Source: Chalara sp. BL73
Lineage: Eukaryota > Ascomycota > Leotiomycetes > Helotiales
Direction of reading: 5' to 3'
NCBI GenBank assembly: GCA_918026815.1
Contig: CAKJVC010000017.1
Coordinates: 434,001 to 498,000 of the forward strand
Length of the DNA: 64,000 nucleotides
In this document: positions 43,901-56,285 of the stretch, piece by piece
How the letters are laid out: every line of letters begins with the position of its first letter
Position numbering within the stretch: the stretch's first letter is position 1
Program-made: the position numbers and the translations under genes
The notes under the pieces: model-generated
What the model saw: the letters and a program-made list of their open reading frames with translations, nothing else
Databases searched by the model: none
Told to the model about the DNA's origin: nothing

Positions 43901-44846
43901 GTTGGCCAGACTCCTGTCAAGTCACTGTTTCGTGTTGAAGTGGGTGGTGCAGACTAGAGACTCATATTAGAGTTTGCGGAGTCAATTCCCTCGGGTTGTG
44001 TTCAGTGAGTTCATTAACCATATCTTCTCATTCGACAGACATAGGGCTTATGAAGCATACGATAGACAACTGTTCATCCTGTCGGTACTGTGCTGTACTG
44101 TATGTCGAGCATAAACATGAGATCAGCATGCTCCAGACTCGACGATTGCCAAGGTCGGAGTGTTTATTCGCGTTCGTGGCCCCAATTAACATCCATCAAA
44201 AAAGCTCCTTGACCCATATTAAATATAGAGGTTTGCCTCTGGTTGGAGAGATCGGATCGAGGAGGTGCAAAAGCCTGAAAATTGAGTACAGGGTCTGTGC
44301 CAAGGGAGGCGTTGCTTGCGGCCCTGTTTAACTTGTTCTATGGGTAATCATCCCCGTCGCTTGGTGTCAGGAACAGGAAAAGACCAGCCACTCAGCACCA
44401 AGAACCTTCCCTTGGACAACCTTGGTCCGGGCCAGGAACGCATTTTCAGTGGGCCGTTGACTAAATTGGCTGCTTGGTCAATCTCAATCTCCCCTGCCAT
44501 CAGTGGATGTGCCTGAGCCCTCACATCGCGGCGCTCATCTACCACCCCAAATTACCCATCCACACTAATTTGGTCATGAAATCCACTACCGAATGCCCCC
44601 CCGGCGTACATATGCCTTTCCTTCCCCTTCCCCGTACGCTTCTCTCCTTTCTCCCATCACACGAGGACACAGGTCGCCGTTGAAACGAACGTTTTCAGTT
44701 CCACACACTCTTTTATAACCAATTTTGAGCGACTGCTCGTACACTCCTTTTATCAACGGCTTCCTTTCACGATCCAAATTAACACGATTCTGTATAACCC
44801 CAAAACCATTTACGACCATTTTCTTGATAGATAGACTTGTTTCAAG
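40951..44846. other. 3.9-kb spacer without recognisable genes
   Basis: Many short frames on both strands, none with a domain. A (GAT)n tract lies at about 43725-43747. Composition is ordinary, unlike the RIP-like block, and no inverted or direct terminal repeats were found by eye. The last few hundred bases should hold the promoter of the Asp f 4-like gene. Confidence 0.4.
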
Positions 44847-45916
44847 ATGCGTTACTCGACAACCTTGATTGTGGCAGCCGTGACCATCGGCGAGTCCATG
44901 GCTGGCCCGGTTGCACATGCTCATCTCCATCGACATGCACAAGCTCATGCGAAGAAAGAGTAAGAGACCAAAAGCCTTGCTCGTTAATACCGTGTAACTT
45001 ACACCATACTAGTGTCGTTGATTGGAACGCTCTTGACTGGGACGCAATGGGTATCGACTGGGCATCCGCATATAGCGCAGGTCTGGCATCCAAGACCGCA
45101 TCTCCTGTTGCTACCCCCTCAAACTCTCCCATCATTGCGGCTCAACTCGCCGCCACCACAACTGCTGCAGCAGTTGCTGCCGCTAAGACCACTTCCGCCG
45201 CAGCGAAGGCTTCCAGCACTTCCGGCTCGGTATCCGACGTTATTTCAAACATCAAGACTCTGTGGAGTAGTATCAAGGGAATGGCTGACGATATCACCGA
45301 GTTTGGAAGCCGCACCGCAGCAACCGGTGAAGTGGTTGACAAGGCCGGAAACATTGGCAGCCCAGAGGGCTCTAACATGATCAAGGTTGGGGCAGTCGGA
45401 GATTACCAGTATACCAACACGTTCGTCAACACTGCTAGTGAAGCTATTACTATCATGGTATGGAACAAGGCGGCCATCGACAAAACCGTCACCCCAAATG
45501 TTGTGAAAGCCAACCTCGGTGCTATGATTGCCCCCAAGACCCCAGCCCTTAGCATCACTCTTGCTCCTGGCGAGGAGCAGGTAGTTGCGTTCGATGAGGA
45601 TACTCAAGCTGGGTGGGCTCAAGCCACTAACGATGTCCATATCTCTGGCTCCTATGAGACTACCTGGGGTGAGATCAACTACGTCTCTACTGGCTGTGGC
45701 TACGACGTATCAGCCATTATGAACAAGTACGGTAACACATACGACATGTCTATCACAGCAAAGGAGACCGATTGCATCAGCGATATGACTCAGAATCTTT
45801 GGATCGCCAGAAACGGCAACATTTTGGACCCAATTCCCGTTGGAACCAGTGATGGAAGCTGCTACATTCCAGCGGGAAAGTGCACAGTCAGAACTGAGAT
45901 GGGTGGACAACAATGA
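44847..45916 (+). CDS. Asp f 4-like secreted protein
   Basis: Exons 44847-44959 and 45013-45916 give 338 aa. The N-terminal MRYSTTLIVAAVTIGESMAG is a signal peptide, followed by a His-rich stretch (HAHLHRHAQAHAKK). Next come spaced Asp-Trp units (VVDWNALDWDAMGIDWASA), an Ala/Ser/Thr-rich linker, and the C-terminal domain with FGSRTA, GNIGSPEGSNMI and MVWNK, the core of the Asp f 4 allergen family. Later Cys residues (CGYDVS, TDCISDM, GSCYIPAGKC) probably pair. Family members are secreted or wall-associated proteins of unknown activity, described in Aspergillus fumigatus as an allergen. The single intron has a good GTAAGA donor and keeps the frame (GA|T, Asp). Confidence 0.87.
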
Positions 45917-48245
45917 TTAGATGAAATGGCAACTGCATGTGCATATTGACTTCGTACATAGTGTAATTTTGAAAACTTTTCTCTCTTGGAGTTGGGAACT
46001 TCATTGGTGTGATGGCAAGCTTGAAGGCCAGTGACTTCAACTACAAATCTTGGATACCTTGGTGGAGGAACTAAGGTGTATAGGCGCTTTGAATAACTTT
46101 TGTTAAGTTGGATAACCTTTTATAAAATAAATATATCTTAAACCAGCACCCGCTGCATTCTACTGGTCCACTCGATCTGCTTTAAGACTTCGCTGACCTC
46201 GATCGAGTGTTACCAGTGAAAAACAAGACAACGAGATACTCTTGGAAGCACAAGCGCTGTTTCTGGTAAATTGTGATGGCTGTTTCGTGCCCACACTTGT
46301 GAGTAGAATTTTTCACGTGATGCAGAACACCCACACTTGGTTTCGCCCTGGGATTATCGCCCGCGCAATTGTTTCCCAAGAGTATGATGCCAGAGGTGAC
46401 AAGATGTCCTTGACAGCTTGTCTGACTGGTACATCCTTTTAAGCTGTTCTCTTATTTCGATGCATCGTATCCGCGCTGGAGATTGCAACCGAAAATAATA
46501 ATTTGTGAGACGTCCTTACGTTGAGCTTTGTTCAGTGTGGATGGGCAAAGGAGATATAATCTCCAGCAAAGCAAAGAGAAAACGGGCGAAAGGGTCCAGC
46601 CTCGAGGTGGTCAACCCGAAATCAGTGTTCTTCATTGTTCGACGACGTGCTTCATCTACCCACTTTCTGGGATCGACCTGCTTCATGCAATGGCAAGGCA
46701 GGTGTCTATCTCGATGCCAGAAGTGAAGCTGTTCGGTATTGTGTTTCTCTAGTTCTGAATTTCCACTTGGCGCAAGGCTTAGCTTGCGGCATCCTACCAC
46801 CGTCGCTTCCTCTTGGAAGTGGCCTGTAAGTGAATTATCTACTCCAAATGTGAACCATCGATCTCGGCAAGGAGCCAACTAGGGCTGAAACTACTATATC
46901 TGCTATGGTGACGGCCGCTATCAAGAGTCAGACCATTCCTTGGTCTGAAAATCGGTTCGGACCAACATTGCTCTCTTCATCAGGCTTTACGGAGCCAGCT
47001 AAGACTGCCAAAGGGGGCTGGGGCTTCATGCCAAGCCTTTGTATTGCAGATGCAGAAACCTACCTTATCACCGAATGATGGTAAGAAAACCCAGACTTGA
47101 GATCGATGGATTGTGTGAGTTATGCCCGAGTGACCGCATGTCCTTATTCAAAACTGTGACCTAGGTAGCTAGTAACCTCTGGCAGCGCAATCTGACACCA
47201 TAGCAGGGAATATAGATAGTGGCATTATGCAATTTAGCATAGAGGCGGTCCGCCTTCAATAGGAACCGGGAGTCTTCATTGTTATTCCCTTCTATGATGG
47301 TCATATTACCCGAAATGTCTATTGTTCTCGGGAAGAACGCAGAAGTCATAGGCCGGCTATGACTGTATCACAATTGTCGAACATGCATGTTGACCATCTA
47401 GCATTAATTAACCTAATCTTGATCCAGTATGAAGTTCCCATGGCCAAAATTTTGTTTTCTAAAACTGGCTGAACACAGTGTCCGGAGTTCTTGGAGATAT
47501 AGCTGACTTTGATGCCCTAAACCATCAACATGGGGGCAATACAGATACATATCGAGGCCACGGCTCTTGTCTGTGGAGCGTGTACCTATATTGTACCTAG
47601 AGCAGTCTAGTTTGAATATTCACTAGGCAGTATTGTGCCAGAAATGCTGAAATAAAGAACATAACCATTTCTTGTAGTCGTAGTAGGCAATCTCAGCTCT
47701 CACCCCCGGTCCCGATTGCGGCTCTTGACGATTTATAGTCGAAAACGGAGAAGGTCAGTCCGCAATAATATCCGTTCCCTTGAGACAGGCACTTTTTGCC
47801 CATTTCCCTCTAATGGGCCTGACCACTCTTCCCAATCATGCAGTATGCTGACTGATGGGCAGCTTTGCTTCTCCAGGATTTTCCACCGGATTGGAGTATA
47901 ATAACATCCACCAAAGACATGACAGCGATCTCCCTTCTCTGGATCATAGGCCATAGATGCCTGTGGCTGAGGTCTTCCCGGCTCGTGGCACTTATTGACA
48001 GCACTTTGGTGTTTTGATATCTGGATCTTTCCTAACCATCACCAAAACTATTACATATCGCTACACGCGCTGGACAGCATATGCGTGCGCACTGCACTAT
48101 AGCGCTTGCATGTGCGAAGGAAACCAGTGTTGAGAATGCGAGGCCCTCTGCTATACGCTTACAGTAAGGACTGCCCTTGAAGTGCTAATGACGCAACTTC
48201 GTTCCATTGGGTTCAAGACTTATTCGGTCTAAAGCTTGCGCATCA
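45917..48245. other. 2.3-kb spacer without recognisable genes
   Basis: Short frames only, among them a 120-codon minus frame at 46516-46878 with no domain. No transposon signatures seen. Confidence 0.4.
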
Positions 48246-50628
48246 TCATATCTTTCGCAAGATGCCATACATATCTCCCTTTCTCAATGGAACAACCTCA
48301 CTATCTACGCCAAATCCTGCGCGCTTGACCTTCCCTGGTGCCTGTTGTCCGATAAACTCCCCAAATCGAACCTCTAAATTTTTGAGCTCTCTTGAAATAC
48401 CCTCGCCACCACCAAGGCATCCGCCGGCGGCTGCCTGGTCTAGAATGGAGCTACCAGTAGATGTGGTAATTATTTGCTCGAAACTTCCATCCATAGCGGA
48501 CACGCCATTCTTCCACAACGAGATGCAACCAAGAAGGATGAAAGGCAGTGCAATACCAAGGCTCACGAAGTAGGGAAGAATAAGGCTGAGAGGTTTTGAA
48601 AAACTGTACACGTTGACGACGGATGTTATCGTTGCGTTTGATGTCGTATTCCAGTTACGAAGGGAAACCATGACGGATGTTGTCATGTTAAGCAGATAAT
48701 CATTCAGGATTTCTTGTGTAATGTTGAAGGCTGGTGGAATAGAATTAAGTTTTGATAGCTTTCCATAGGCGGTATTCAGCCTGGTGTTGTCGATAATCGA
48801 TGTACTGCCATTTCGTGCTTTTTGGGTCAATAGTTGCATTTTGTTGAGGAAATAGAACATTTACGTACTGGGAGAGCCAAAAGGACCAGTGTCTTCCCCA
48901 TATACATCCCAGACAAGATTTGTGTAAGTTGTTGAACGATCTGGTGTCTCAAGATTGAGTAAAGGCGGCGTTTCCATTCCGGCTAGGTACGTGCCTACCA
49001 ATGGCTTCATCAGAGTGTCAAATATAGCCATGAAATTGTTGTCTCGAAAGTATGCCAGTGAGGTTTCAGTCCAATTTGCAGGTCCTGTCCCATATGGTGA
49101 GCCTCGAACCCCTGGCTGAGAATTTGGCGGCCCGTTGCCACAAAAGCCGGGAACTATCGCCGCGCTGTCCTTTGTCAAAGGAGCAAGATTGGTAAGTAGA
49201 TCAATTGGAGTTACTGCGACTATCTTTGTGTGGATGCTATTTATGTACGTGTGATTGATTGTGAACGTTGCTCGACTAGGTATGCAAGTTATATTATCTT
49301 GCTGCATGATTGCAGTGCCATTGAAGACTGCTTGAGGGACGGGGCCGGTAAGATCTCGATAGGCGAAGAAAGCATCAGCGTCCGCTTCAAGGGGTGTGAA
49401 GATGCTGCCTTCGAAACGGGCTTTCGTGGCTGTCCCGTTATATGATGTCCCATTATTGCGAGAGCGAATTTCGAGCGACGACCGAGGGCTGAAGTAGCTA
49501 CTATTGAAGATATGAAATTTACTCGGGATGTTGCTGTAGGTAAGGTTCGCTCTGGAAGAGTTGCAAGAGAAGTATGGTCCTTCAAACTGGACGATGTAAG
49601 AACAATTCATACCGCAAGGAGAAGGGATGGCAAGCGCTTCCCCGGAAACCAGTATCTGGCTTGCCAATCGGGGTATCAGGTTCGAATTCTTCCTGCCATT
49701 GGCACCACTATAATAGGTTGAAGTATTAGTTCTGGTCATGTATGCAGAGGATTATGAGAGCATTAGGATGCGTTATTTCCTTACTTCGTTGTGAAACCAA
49801 ACGGTGGATCAGGTTCTAGTGTGTTGAGAGAGTATGCGTTTGCTTCGACACCCGAGCCATTCCCCATCTACCCAGCCAGGTGGTTAGCTTTGCGCCTTAA
49901 GGGAACAGCCAAATCTTACAAATGAAGCATTAAAGGTCGGAACTGGAATAACTTGAAAGGATGTTTTTTGAGTGGTGATAACCGTAATTGCACCAGGAGG
50001 AAAGCTGACCACCACCTGCAAGGCCCAAAGAATAAGTGCGAGTACAAATAGGAGTGGTGTGGCACGCAAAGCTGCTGGCCGCAGCAGTATGAAAGGATTA
50101 GCTCGGATCTGAAATAACAGTTCAATTGTCGACACTTTCATCGTCTCAACCCTGAGAAGGTACCACAAGTGTTGGACAAAGGCGAGGGCTAGGCCGCCTC
50201 TCAAGCTATAGCCAAACATGTTTGCTAGGATATTTGAAGTTGTGGACACATATGTTTGGGGAACAACTCTTCGAGGGCCATCCGCTTCTCTACCATTGAG
50301 ATAATGGAACAGGAGGAGATGCCCAACAGCAATAATCACAGCTAAAGCGTGATTAGCAAGCATTCTTGTACAATCGAAACCTTAAATCAATCGTACACAA
50401 TACGTAGGCTCCCAGCATCAAAGTCGGCGTTTGCCATCCAATCCCCCATTTTGAAATGATTGCGGCCAGCGCATCGGTACTGGGAGCGGAGGTTCTTGTA
50501 GTATTGGAACTGACGGCTGTATTACTCAACGTTGGCGATGAAGGCAAGGATACCACGGTATGGCTGCTCACGGCAGATACTCCTGAAACAGACCGAGAAT
50601 AGTTTGAACTCGAGGGAGATGGAAGCAT
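48246..50628 (-). CDS. Multi-pass membrane protein with large N-glycosylated outer domain, 715 aa
   Basis: Five exons on the minus strand: 50397-50628, 49920-50341, 49785-49867, 48869-49707 and 48246-48817. The Ser-rich cytosolic start (MLPSPSSSNYSRSV) is followed by helices at LMLGAYVLSVIIAVGHLLLF, RGGLALAFVQHLWYLL and LLFVLALILWALQVVVSF. A long Asn-x-Ser/Thr-rich domain comes next (GNGSGVEANAYSLNT, CNSSRANLTYSN, NNGTSYNGTA, PANWTETS). A last helix (PYFVSLGIALPFILLGCISL) leads to a short cytosolic tail. This layout is common in an uncharacterised Leotiomycete/Sordariomycete protein family. The TAA at 48858-48860 is not a mutation: it lies inside a 51-bp GTACGT...AG intron (48818-48868). Function is unknown; a surface sensor or wall-associated role is a guess. 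Confidence 0.83.
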
Positions 50629-52227
50629 GGTTTATGCGTCCTAAGTAGCCTAGCACTTCAAGAAATGCGCTGGGAGGCAACAAATACGAGGCTCGGTGAG
50701 CACACAATGTAAGAAATAACGAAATATTCTATAGGTTATCAAAAATGCAATAACTTGAAGGCATCCTCGAAGAAATATATACAGTCTCAGAGTGGCACAA
50801 GCACCACTGCAACCTTGCACAATATCTCCGTCAGGGATTAATAGGCGCCGTTGATATTCCTGTTGGTTTCCTTTCATGCACCGCTGATCAAAGAAACTCG
50901 GCTGAGCCCGAAATAGTCCTGTTGGAAGTTTGACTTTTTTTTGAGCAGAATTCGGGAAGACATCACGATAAGAGCTCTTTTTGAACCTGGCTGAGGACTG
51001 ATATCTCTGAATATTTCGAGAAATATCGATCCCTGAGAGAAAGATATTAAAGATCTCTAAGTCCTCTCTACATTCTAGTTAAGCTTCAAGAAGGGTAAGC
51101 TCATGAGTTTGAGCACCGATCTGATATGAACCCGACAATCTGGATCCGACTGAGCCCCTGACGCTCTCGTTACTCCCAATTGGCAGTATAACCGCCTGCA
51201 CATTCACGCCCCACTGGAGCTGCATTCTCTCATTTCAGCGTTTACAGAATCCTGAGTGTGATGGGTTACTGAAATGGTCGTTTGGTGAAACCAAACGCCG
51301 TCATAAGCGCATAGGCGCCAGCAGGCCAGAGTCTCCCATCAGTGTCGCTGTGATGAACAGGAGACAGGTTGCACTTCTAAGTCTGTTACGGTGATAGACA
51401 ATGTTGCCATCCACTGCGTATACCGGCAGTTGAAATCAGGAAGCGAAGGCAGAATGCTACATTGGCGTATGGGGCTTTACCTTGAGCAAAATTTTAGAGG
51501 GGAAAACTGTATAACACTCCAACAAATGTGACGGCGCCGCTAGATAGGTGGCTTTCTGCAGACTGAAAATGCTGTAATAATATAGAAGAATGCATCACCT
51601 TCGCAACTGCCCAATTTAAATGAAGACAATGTTAATACATGTCGGAAGACCAAGTGGATGACGGAATATCAATTGCCTCCAATTTACCATCTCGGCCTCG
51701 GGACCGTGAAGAGCTCAAACATTGGTCATCATTTTGCCCACCGTTTGACCAATCTTTTAATTAGCCGAATTTTCGGCGACTTTTATGCCAAGCACAAGCC
51801 GTCTTCATGGGTGTTAACCAAGACTTCTCTCGTAAGCCAAGTTGCCAAAAAACCAGAGTTAAGAGCGAGCTCCGAAGGCTATGCCATGAAGTAATTGTAG
51901 ACTCGAGATTATGTATCGACATCTCATATCAAAGTCGCTTTCAAGGCTCACAAGATGCATCTTGGTAAGGAATGCTTCGTAAGCTTTCGGCGACATTTTG
52001 CCTATGGATGATGTATCAGCAAGCTCAAGGATAGATGATATGAACCCTCAGAATATAAGTATACATCTCTGTCTCTTGTCCAACTGCATCATACAGCAAG
52101 ATTAAGATCTTCAGTTCTCATTGAGTTCAAAGCACGGAAGTAATTACCATTTCTTTGTCGGACGGCATCCCCCCAAATACAAATAAACATCTTACTTTCA
52201 GATTCAGATTTGCAGTTATCCAAAAGA
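50629..52227. promoter_or_regulatory. Divergent 1.6-kb upstream region, no gene
   Basis: Lies between the starts of the minus-strand membrane protein gene and the plus-strand NmrA-like gene. A TTTCGAGAAATATCGAT imperfect palindrome occurs near 51016. No coding region is supported. Confidence 0.35.
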
Positions 52228-53345
52228 ATGGCATCAAAGAAAGTTCTCACAGTATTCGGCGCTACAGGGCTTCAAGGAGGATCTGTTGTCAAAGCTATTC
52301 TTGGCGACTCCAAATTGAAGCAGGAATGGATTGTCCGTGGAGTTACTCGTGATGTTTCAAAGCCGTCTGCCAAAGCTTTGGAGCAATTGGGAGCTGAGAC
52401 TGTTGCTGTGAGTATTGGGTGCTTGTCATATGTAAAATTACTGCTGACCGAACATCTTTCAGGCCAATATGAATGATGCGGCATCTTTGAAAAATGCTGT
52501 CAAGGGTGCATATGCTGTCTTTGCAGTGACCAACTACTGGGAGAGTCAAGACCCAGAAGTTGAGGGGAAGCAAGGACTGGCCGTGGCTGATGCAGCGAAA
52601 GTAGGTTACGTCTCACAATAATCATGGTGACAAAACCTAACATTCATTTACAGGAGGCTGGTGTGCAACACTTCATCTGGAGTTCCTTGCTCAATGTCAC
52701 CGCGCTGAGCAAAGGCAAGTTAAGTCACGTCAGGCATTTCGACTCCAAAGCCGCCGTCGAAGAATACGTCCGCAAGATCGGTATTCCGGCATCCTTCTTC
52801 CTTGCTGGTCTCTATATGAAGAACCTGCCCGGCGGAATGCTCCGCCAAGTCCCGCCTCACAACACCTGGACGCTTGGTCTCCCGATCCCGACTAACACTC
52901 CTGTTCCCCTTTTTGATGCCGCAGAGGACACTGGGAAATTTGTCAAAGGCATCTTGCTCAACAGGGAGAAGACGCTTGGCCAGAGGATCTATGGTGCTAC
53001 GGATTATTACACCGTTGATCAGATTGTCAAAGAGTTCAAGGAGGTATATCCCGAAGCTGGCAAGAATGCAGCGGCGGTAGAGCTGCCTGAAGCTGTTTTC
53101 AAGGGCATTCTTGTTCAAGTTGGACAACCTGAGGAGGCCGCCGAGGAGTTGACACAGAACATGAGATTGATGAATGAGTTTGGGTATTATGGCGGAGCTG
53201 ACTTGAACGAGAGCCAAAAGGTAAGCAAATCCAAATTTGTACAGTTTCATAATAGGCTAACTATGTGCTACAGATTCTGGTTGATAAATTGACTACATGG
53301 AAGGAGTTTGCAAGCAAGGCAGAGGCATTTGCTAACTTGAAGTGA
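52228..53345 (+). CDS. NmrA-like NAD(P)-binding protein
   Basis: Exons: 52228-52407, 52463-52600, 52654-53220 and 53274-53345, giving 318 aa, typical for the family. The start MASKKVLTVFGATGLQGGSV contains the GxxGxxG dinucleotide loop. VFAVTNYWESQDPEVEGKQG and GVQHFIWSSLLNV follow, with the HFDSKAAVEEYVRK helix. The SDR catalytic Tyr-x3-Lys is not present, as usual in NmrA proteins, which sense NADP/NAD redox state and can restrain GATA transcription factors; many paralogues have unknown roles. Introns are 53-55 bp with standard ends. A second NmrA-like gene lies at 62811-63828, but the two differ strongly in sequence. Confidence 0.92.
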
Positions 53346-54105
53346 GAGGCAAACATTCTGAATGTGGAACCGTAGGAAGAAAACTCAACTACTAAATTGA
53401 CATTGTCGTAATCATTTTACTTGTTAGATTCTGCTGAAAATCTCTGTTTCACGAATTGTCTCAATGCTGCCCGTATCAGGAAATTGTCCTAGACACGTGA
53501 TTCTTAGAAATAAAATGCAATATGATAGGTGACCCGGTTGGTAAACATCATTCTCTTCCACGCACCTTAAATCAATCCCCGAGGCATACCTGAAATCGGA
53601 TTCACCGACGGCTGTATATATGTATGAATGTATGTATGTAATTTTGCCCATTATTAAGTGCGTTTGTCATTGAATCAGCTCCGGCGCGAGAGCCGAGGTC
53701 AATCTTCGAACCGGCTTATAGTTGTCAGGTAGGCGGGCCATCCTTCACTAAAAGCCTGCTGGTTACTGATTTTGAATTCGACAACTTTCCAATAATCTTT
53801 AATTTCTGCGTCACAAAATACTTTTTTTTTTGAAGCAACATATATCCACTACAAAGTTTTGAGATTCCATTTGGGAGGTCGTTGTGATTGTAGGCAATTT
53901 TCAAGGGTGGCAAACTCCCATAAAACCCACGGCCTAAGGCAGTTGCCGCTTATCAGCTGCTAGACCTGGAAATTAACGGATTTGTCGTGAGATCTCGAAA
54001 ACATCCAACATCACCCTTTTGGCTCACAACAATCATCACAACCATCAAGGCGGAGCCTTGGAGGGCCTGGTAGCGGTAGAAAGCGGCCCCAGAATATACT
54101 ACGCA
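53346..54105. other. Intergenic, short TGTA-type microsatellite
   Basis: A TATGTATG-rich stretch at about 53617-53640. The rest is the promoter region of PEX13. No coding region is supported. Confidence 0.4.
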
Positions 54106-55547
54106 ATGGCGACGGTATCGCCCCCGAAGCCATGGGAAAGGGGGGTTGCGGCTACTCCAGGTATGTCATTAACAACCCGCGCCGGAGTTTTGCACCGGAC
54201 GATGTACAGATAACCGCTGACACGTCTTGCTCATAGCTATATCTGCCCCAGTACCAGCTCCTACTGGTACATCAGTCTCTAATCCTTCCTCCACCATCAC
54301 ATCCTCGACAACATCAGCTTCGGGCGCACCGGCGATCCCCGAGCGACCATCGTCTCTCACATCTGCTGTCAACCGGAACGCATCAGCATACTCCCCATAT
54401 GGTGCGAACAGGTTGGGTGGCATAGGAGGCGTGGCCTCGCCATATGGCGGCATCGGCTCGGCATATTCATCGCCCTACTCAAGAATGGGAGCAATGGGAT
54501 ATGGGTCCAGTATGTACGGAGGCATGGGTGGTTATGGATCGATGTACGGCGGCGGGATGGGTGGCATGTATGGAGGTATGGGCGGCATGGGGGATCCAAA
54601 TGATCCTAATAGCATGACACATGGCTTCACGCAGAGCACCCAGGCTACTTTCCAGATTATCGAGAGTATAGTCGGCGCTTTTGGGGGATTTGCACAGATG
54701 TTGGAAAGCACATACATGGCCACGCATTCTAGTTTCTTCGGTAAGTGGTTTTCAGCAGTCATGGTCAAAGAGTTGTGCTAAGTTTGTATATATAGCTATG
54801 GTATCAGTGGCCGAGCAGTTCGGTAATCTAAGGAATACACTGGGTTCAATATTGGGCATATTTACTGTTCTGCGGTGGCTGCGAACGCTGTTTGCTAAAA
54901 TCACCGGACGACCGCCTCCCGCTGATGCCACGGCACTTACTCCAAGCGCCTTTGCGTCTTTTGAAGGACGTAAGTTCCATCCAGATGGCTCGCCAGCGAG
55001 TGCACCACGACCTAGCAAGAAACCTTTCCTCTTCTTTATTGGGGCTGCATTTGGTTTGCCCTATCTCATGGGCAAGCTTATCAAAGCTCTCCAAGCGTCT
55101 CAAGAAGAGGAACAGAGGCGGCAGATGGCCGCCTCCGGAATCCAAATAGGACCAGATGGCCAACCTGTTCAGGTACAGCTTGACCCTTCACAGCTGGAGT
55201 TCTGTCGTGCAAAGTACGACTTTACGCCTGAGTCAGGTGCATCCGTACAAGGAGTCGACCTCGAGGTCAAGAAAGGTGATTTAGTGGCAGTCTTAAGCAA
55301 GAGCGACCCGATGGGCAATCCAAGTGAATGGTGGCGATGCAGAGCGCGAGACGGACGCGTGGGATATTTACCAGGAGTATACCTCGAAGTAGCGAGGAGA
55401 TCTGGGCAGCCGATTGCAGAAATTAAGAGCGCGAGCCAGAGCGGTAGCAGAACGAGCACAATGACTAGTCAGAGCGCGCCGGTAGTGGAAGGCAAGGCGG
55501 GCGATATGTCCGTGGAGAGCTTCCAGAAAAGTCAATTTTATCAGTAA
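54106..55547 (+). CDS. PEX13: Peroxisomal membrane protein PEX13
   Basis: A core part of the peroxisomal import docking complex; it binds the receptor PEX5 and PEX14. Exons 54106-54160, 54237-54740 and 54796-55547 give 436 aa. The N-terminus MATVSPPKPWERG is the conserved start of fungal PEX13. A Gly/Tyr/Met-rich low-complexity region follows (YGSMYGGGMGGMYGGMGGMG), the part proposed in other species to form a phase in the pore. Then come FQIIESIVGAFGGFAQMLES, the membrane segment FFIGAAFGLPYLMGKLI and the C-terminal SH3 domain (EFCRAKYDFTPE, GDLVAVLSKSD, EWWRCRARDGRVGYLPGVYL). The SH3 core Trp pair and the ALYDF-like motif are intact. All phases agree. Confidence 0.95.
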
Positions 55548-56285
55548 CTTGTGCGCGCTTTGACTTGTATTATGGAATCATGGACTGGAATGGAAAGAAT
55601 ATAATCAAACGGGACACAAGCCTCGATGTACATAGGTGTTCAATATACCTTTTACTTGCGAATGGGATTCAAAATTTTCCCGGCCGTCCGCAGGTGTTAC
55701 AGCATCCTCGTAATAAGGCTTTATTAATTAGTACTTTTTGGGGTTGCATTTTGCCTCGCGGCATAAATGCAACAATGTGCCAAAAGGGTACACTGCACTT
55801 GAGATCCTCCTTCAAATAAGCAAAGTTTCTCCTTCAGCAGACAGACATTGTTTCAGCAAGATCTGTAAGTGGAATCCTGGCACCGCCTCCTATTAATTTC
55901 ATTCAAAGTGTAGCATAGGATTCAACAAATTTCGAACAAGTGTTCTCACAATTAGATGGTTTCCTGACTTGAGAGTGGGAGTTAACCAACTTAAAGTGCT
56001 CTAATAGAGACCATCATCATTTCAAGTGTTTACTTAGCTTAGTAAACACACTAAGAAGAACGATTTGGCACGATATCACGAACTTCAATTCTGTTGAGAA
56101 GCCTCTCAAGAGTGTTCCCCTAACTCTTCGCATTTGCTCTGTACCATAACTGCTGTCGCTCCGCATGTACATCCCACGTTAACCGCTTCTTATATTGCTA
56201 TATATTCCTCAAGAAAACACAAGTTCTATACGAGGTATACTAAACTTGCTACTATAGAAGGCTGCAGCTTCTCCCAACCCATCAA
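55548..56285. other. Intergenic, nothing recognised
   Basis: 3' flank of PEX13 and upstream sequence of the doubtful gene at 56286. Confidence 0.4.

Noticed and set aside
46516..46878. 120-codon minus frame
   Set aside because: No domain and overlapped by equally long frames on the plus strand.
48858..48860. In-frame TAA splitting the membrane protein gene
   Set aside because: It lies within a 51-bp intron with GTACGT donor and AG acceptor; splicing joins CCC A to CA CGA and restores the frame.
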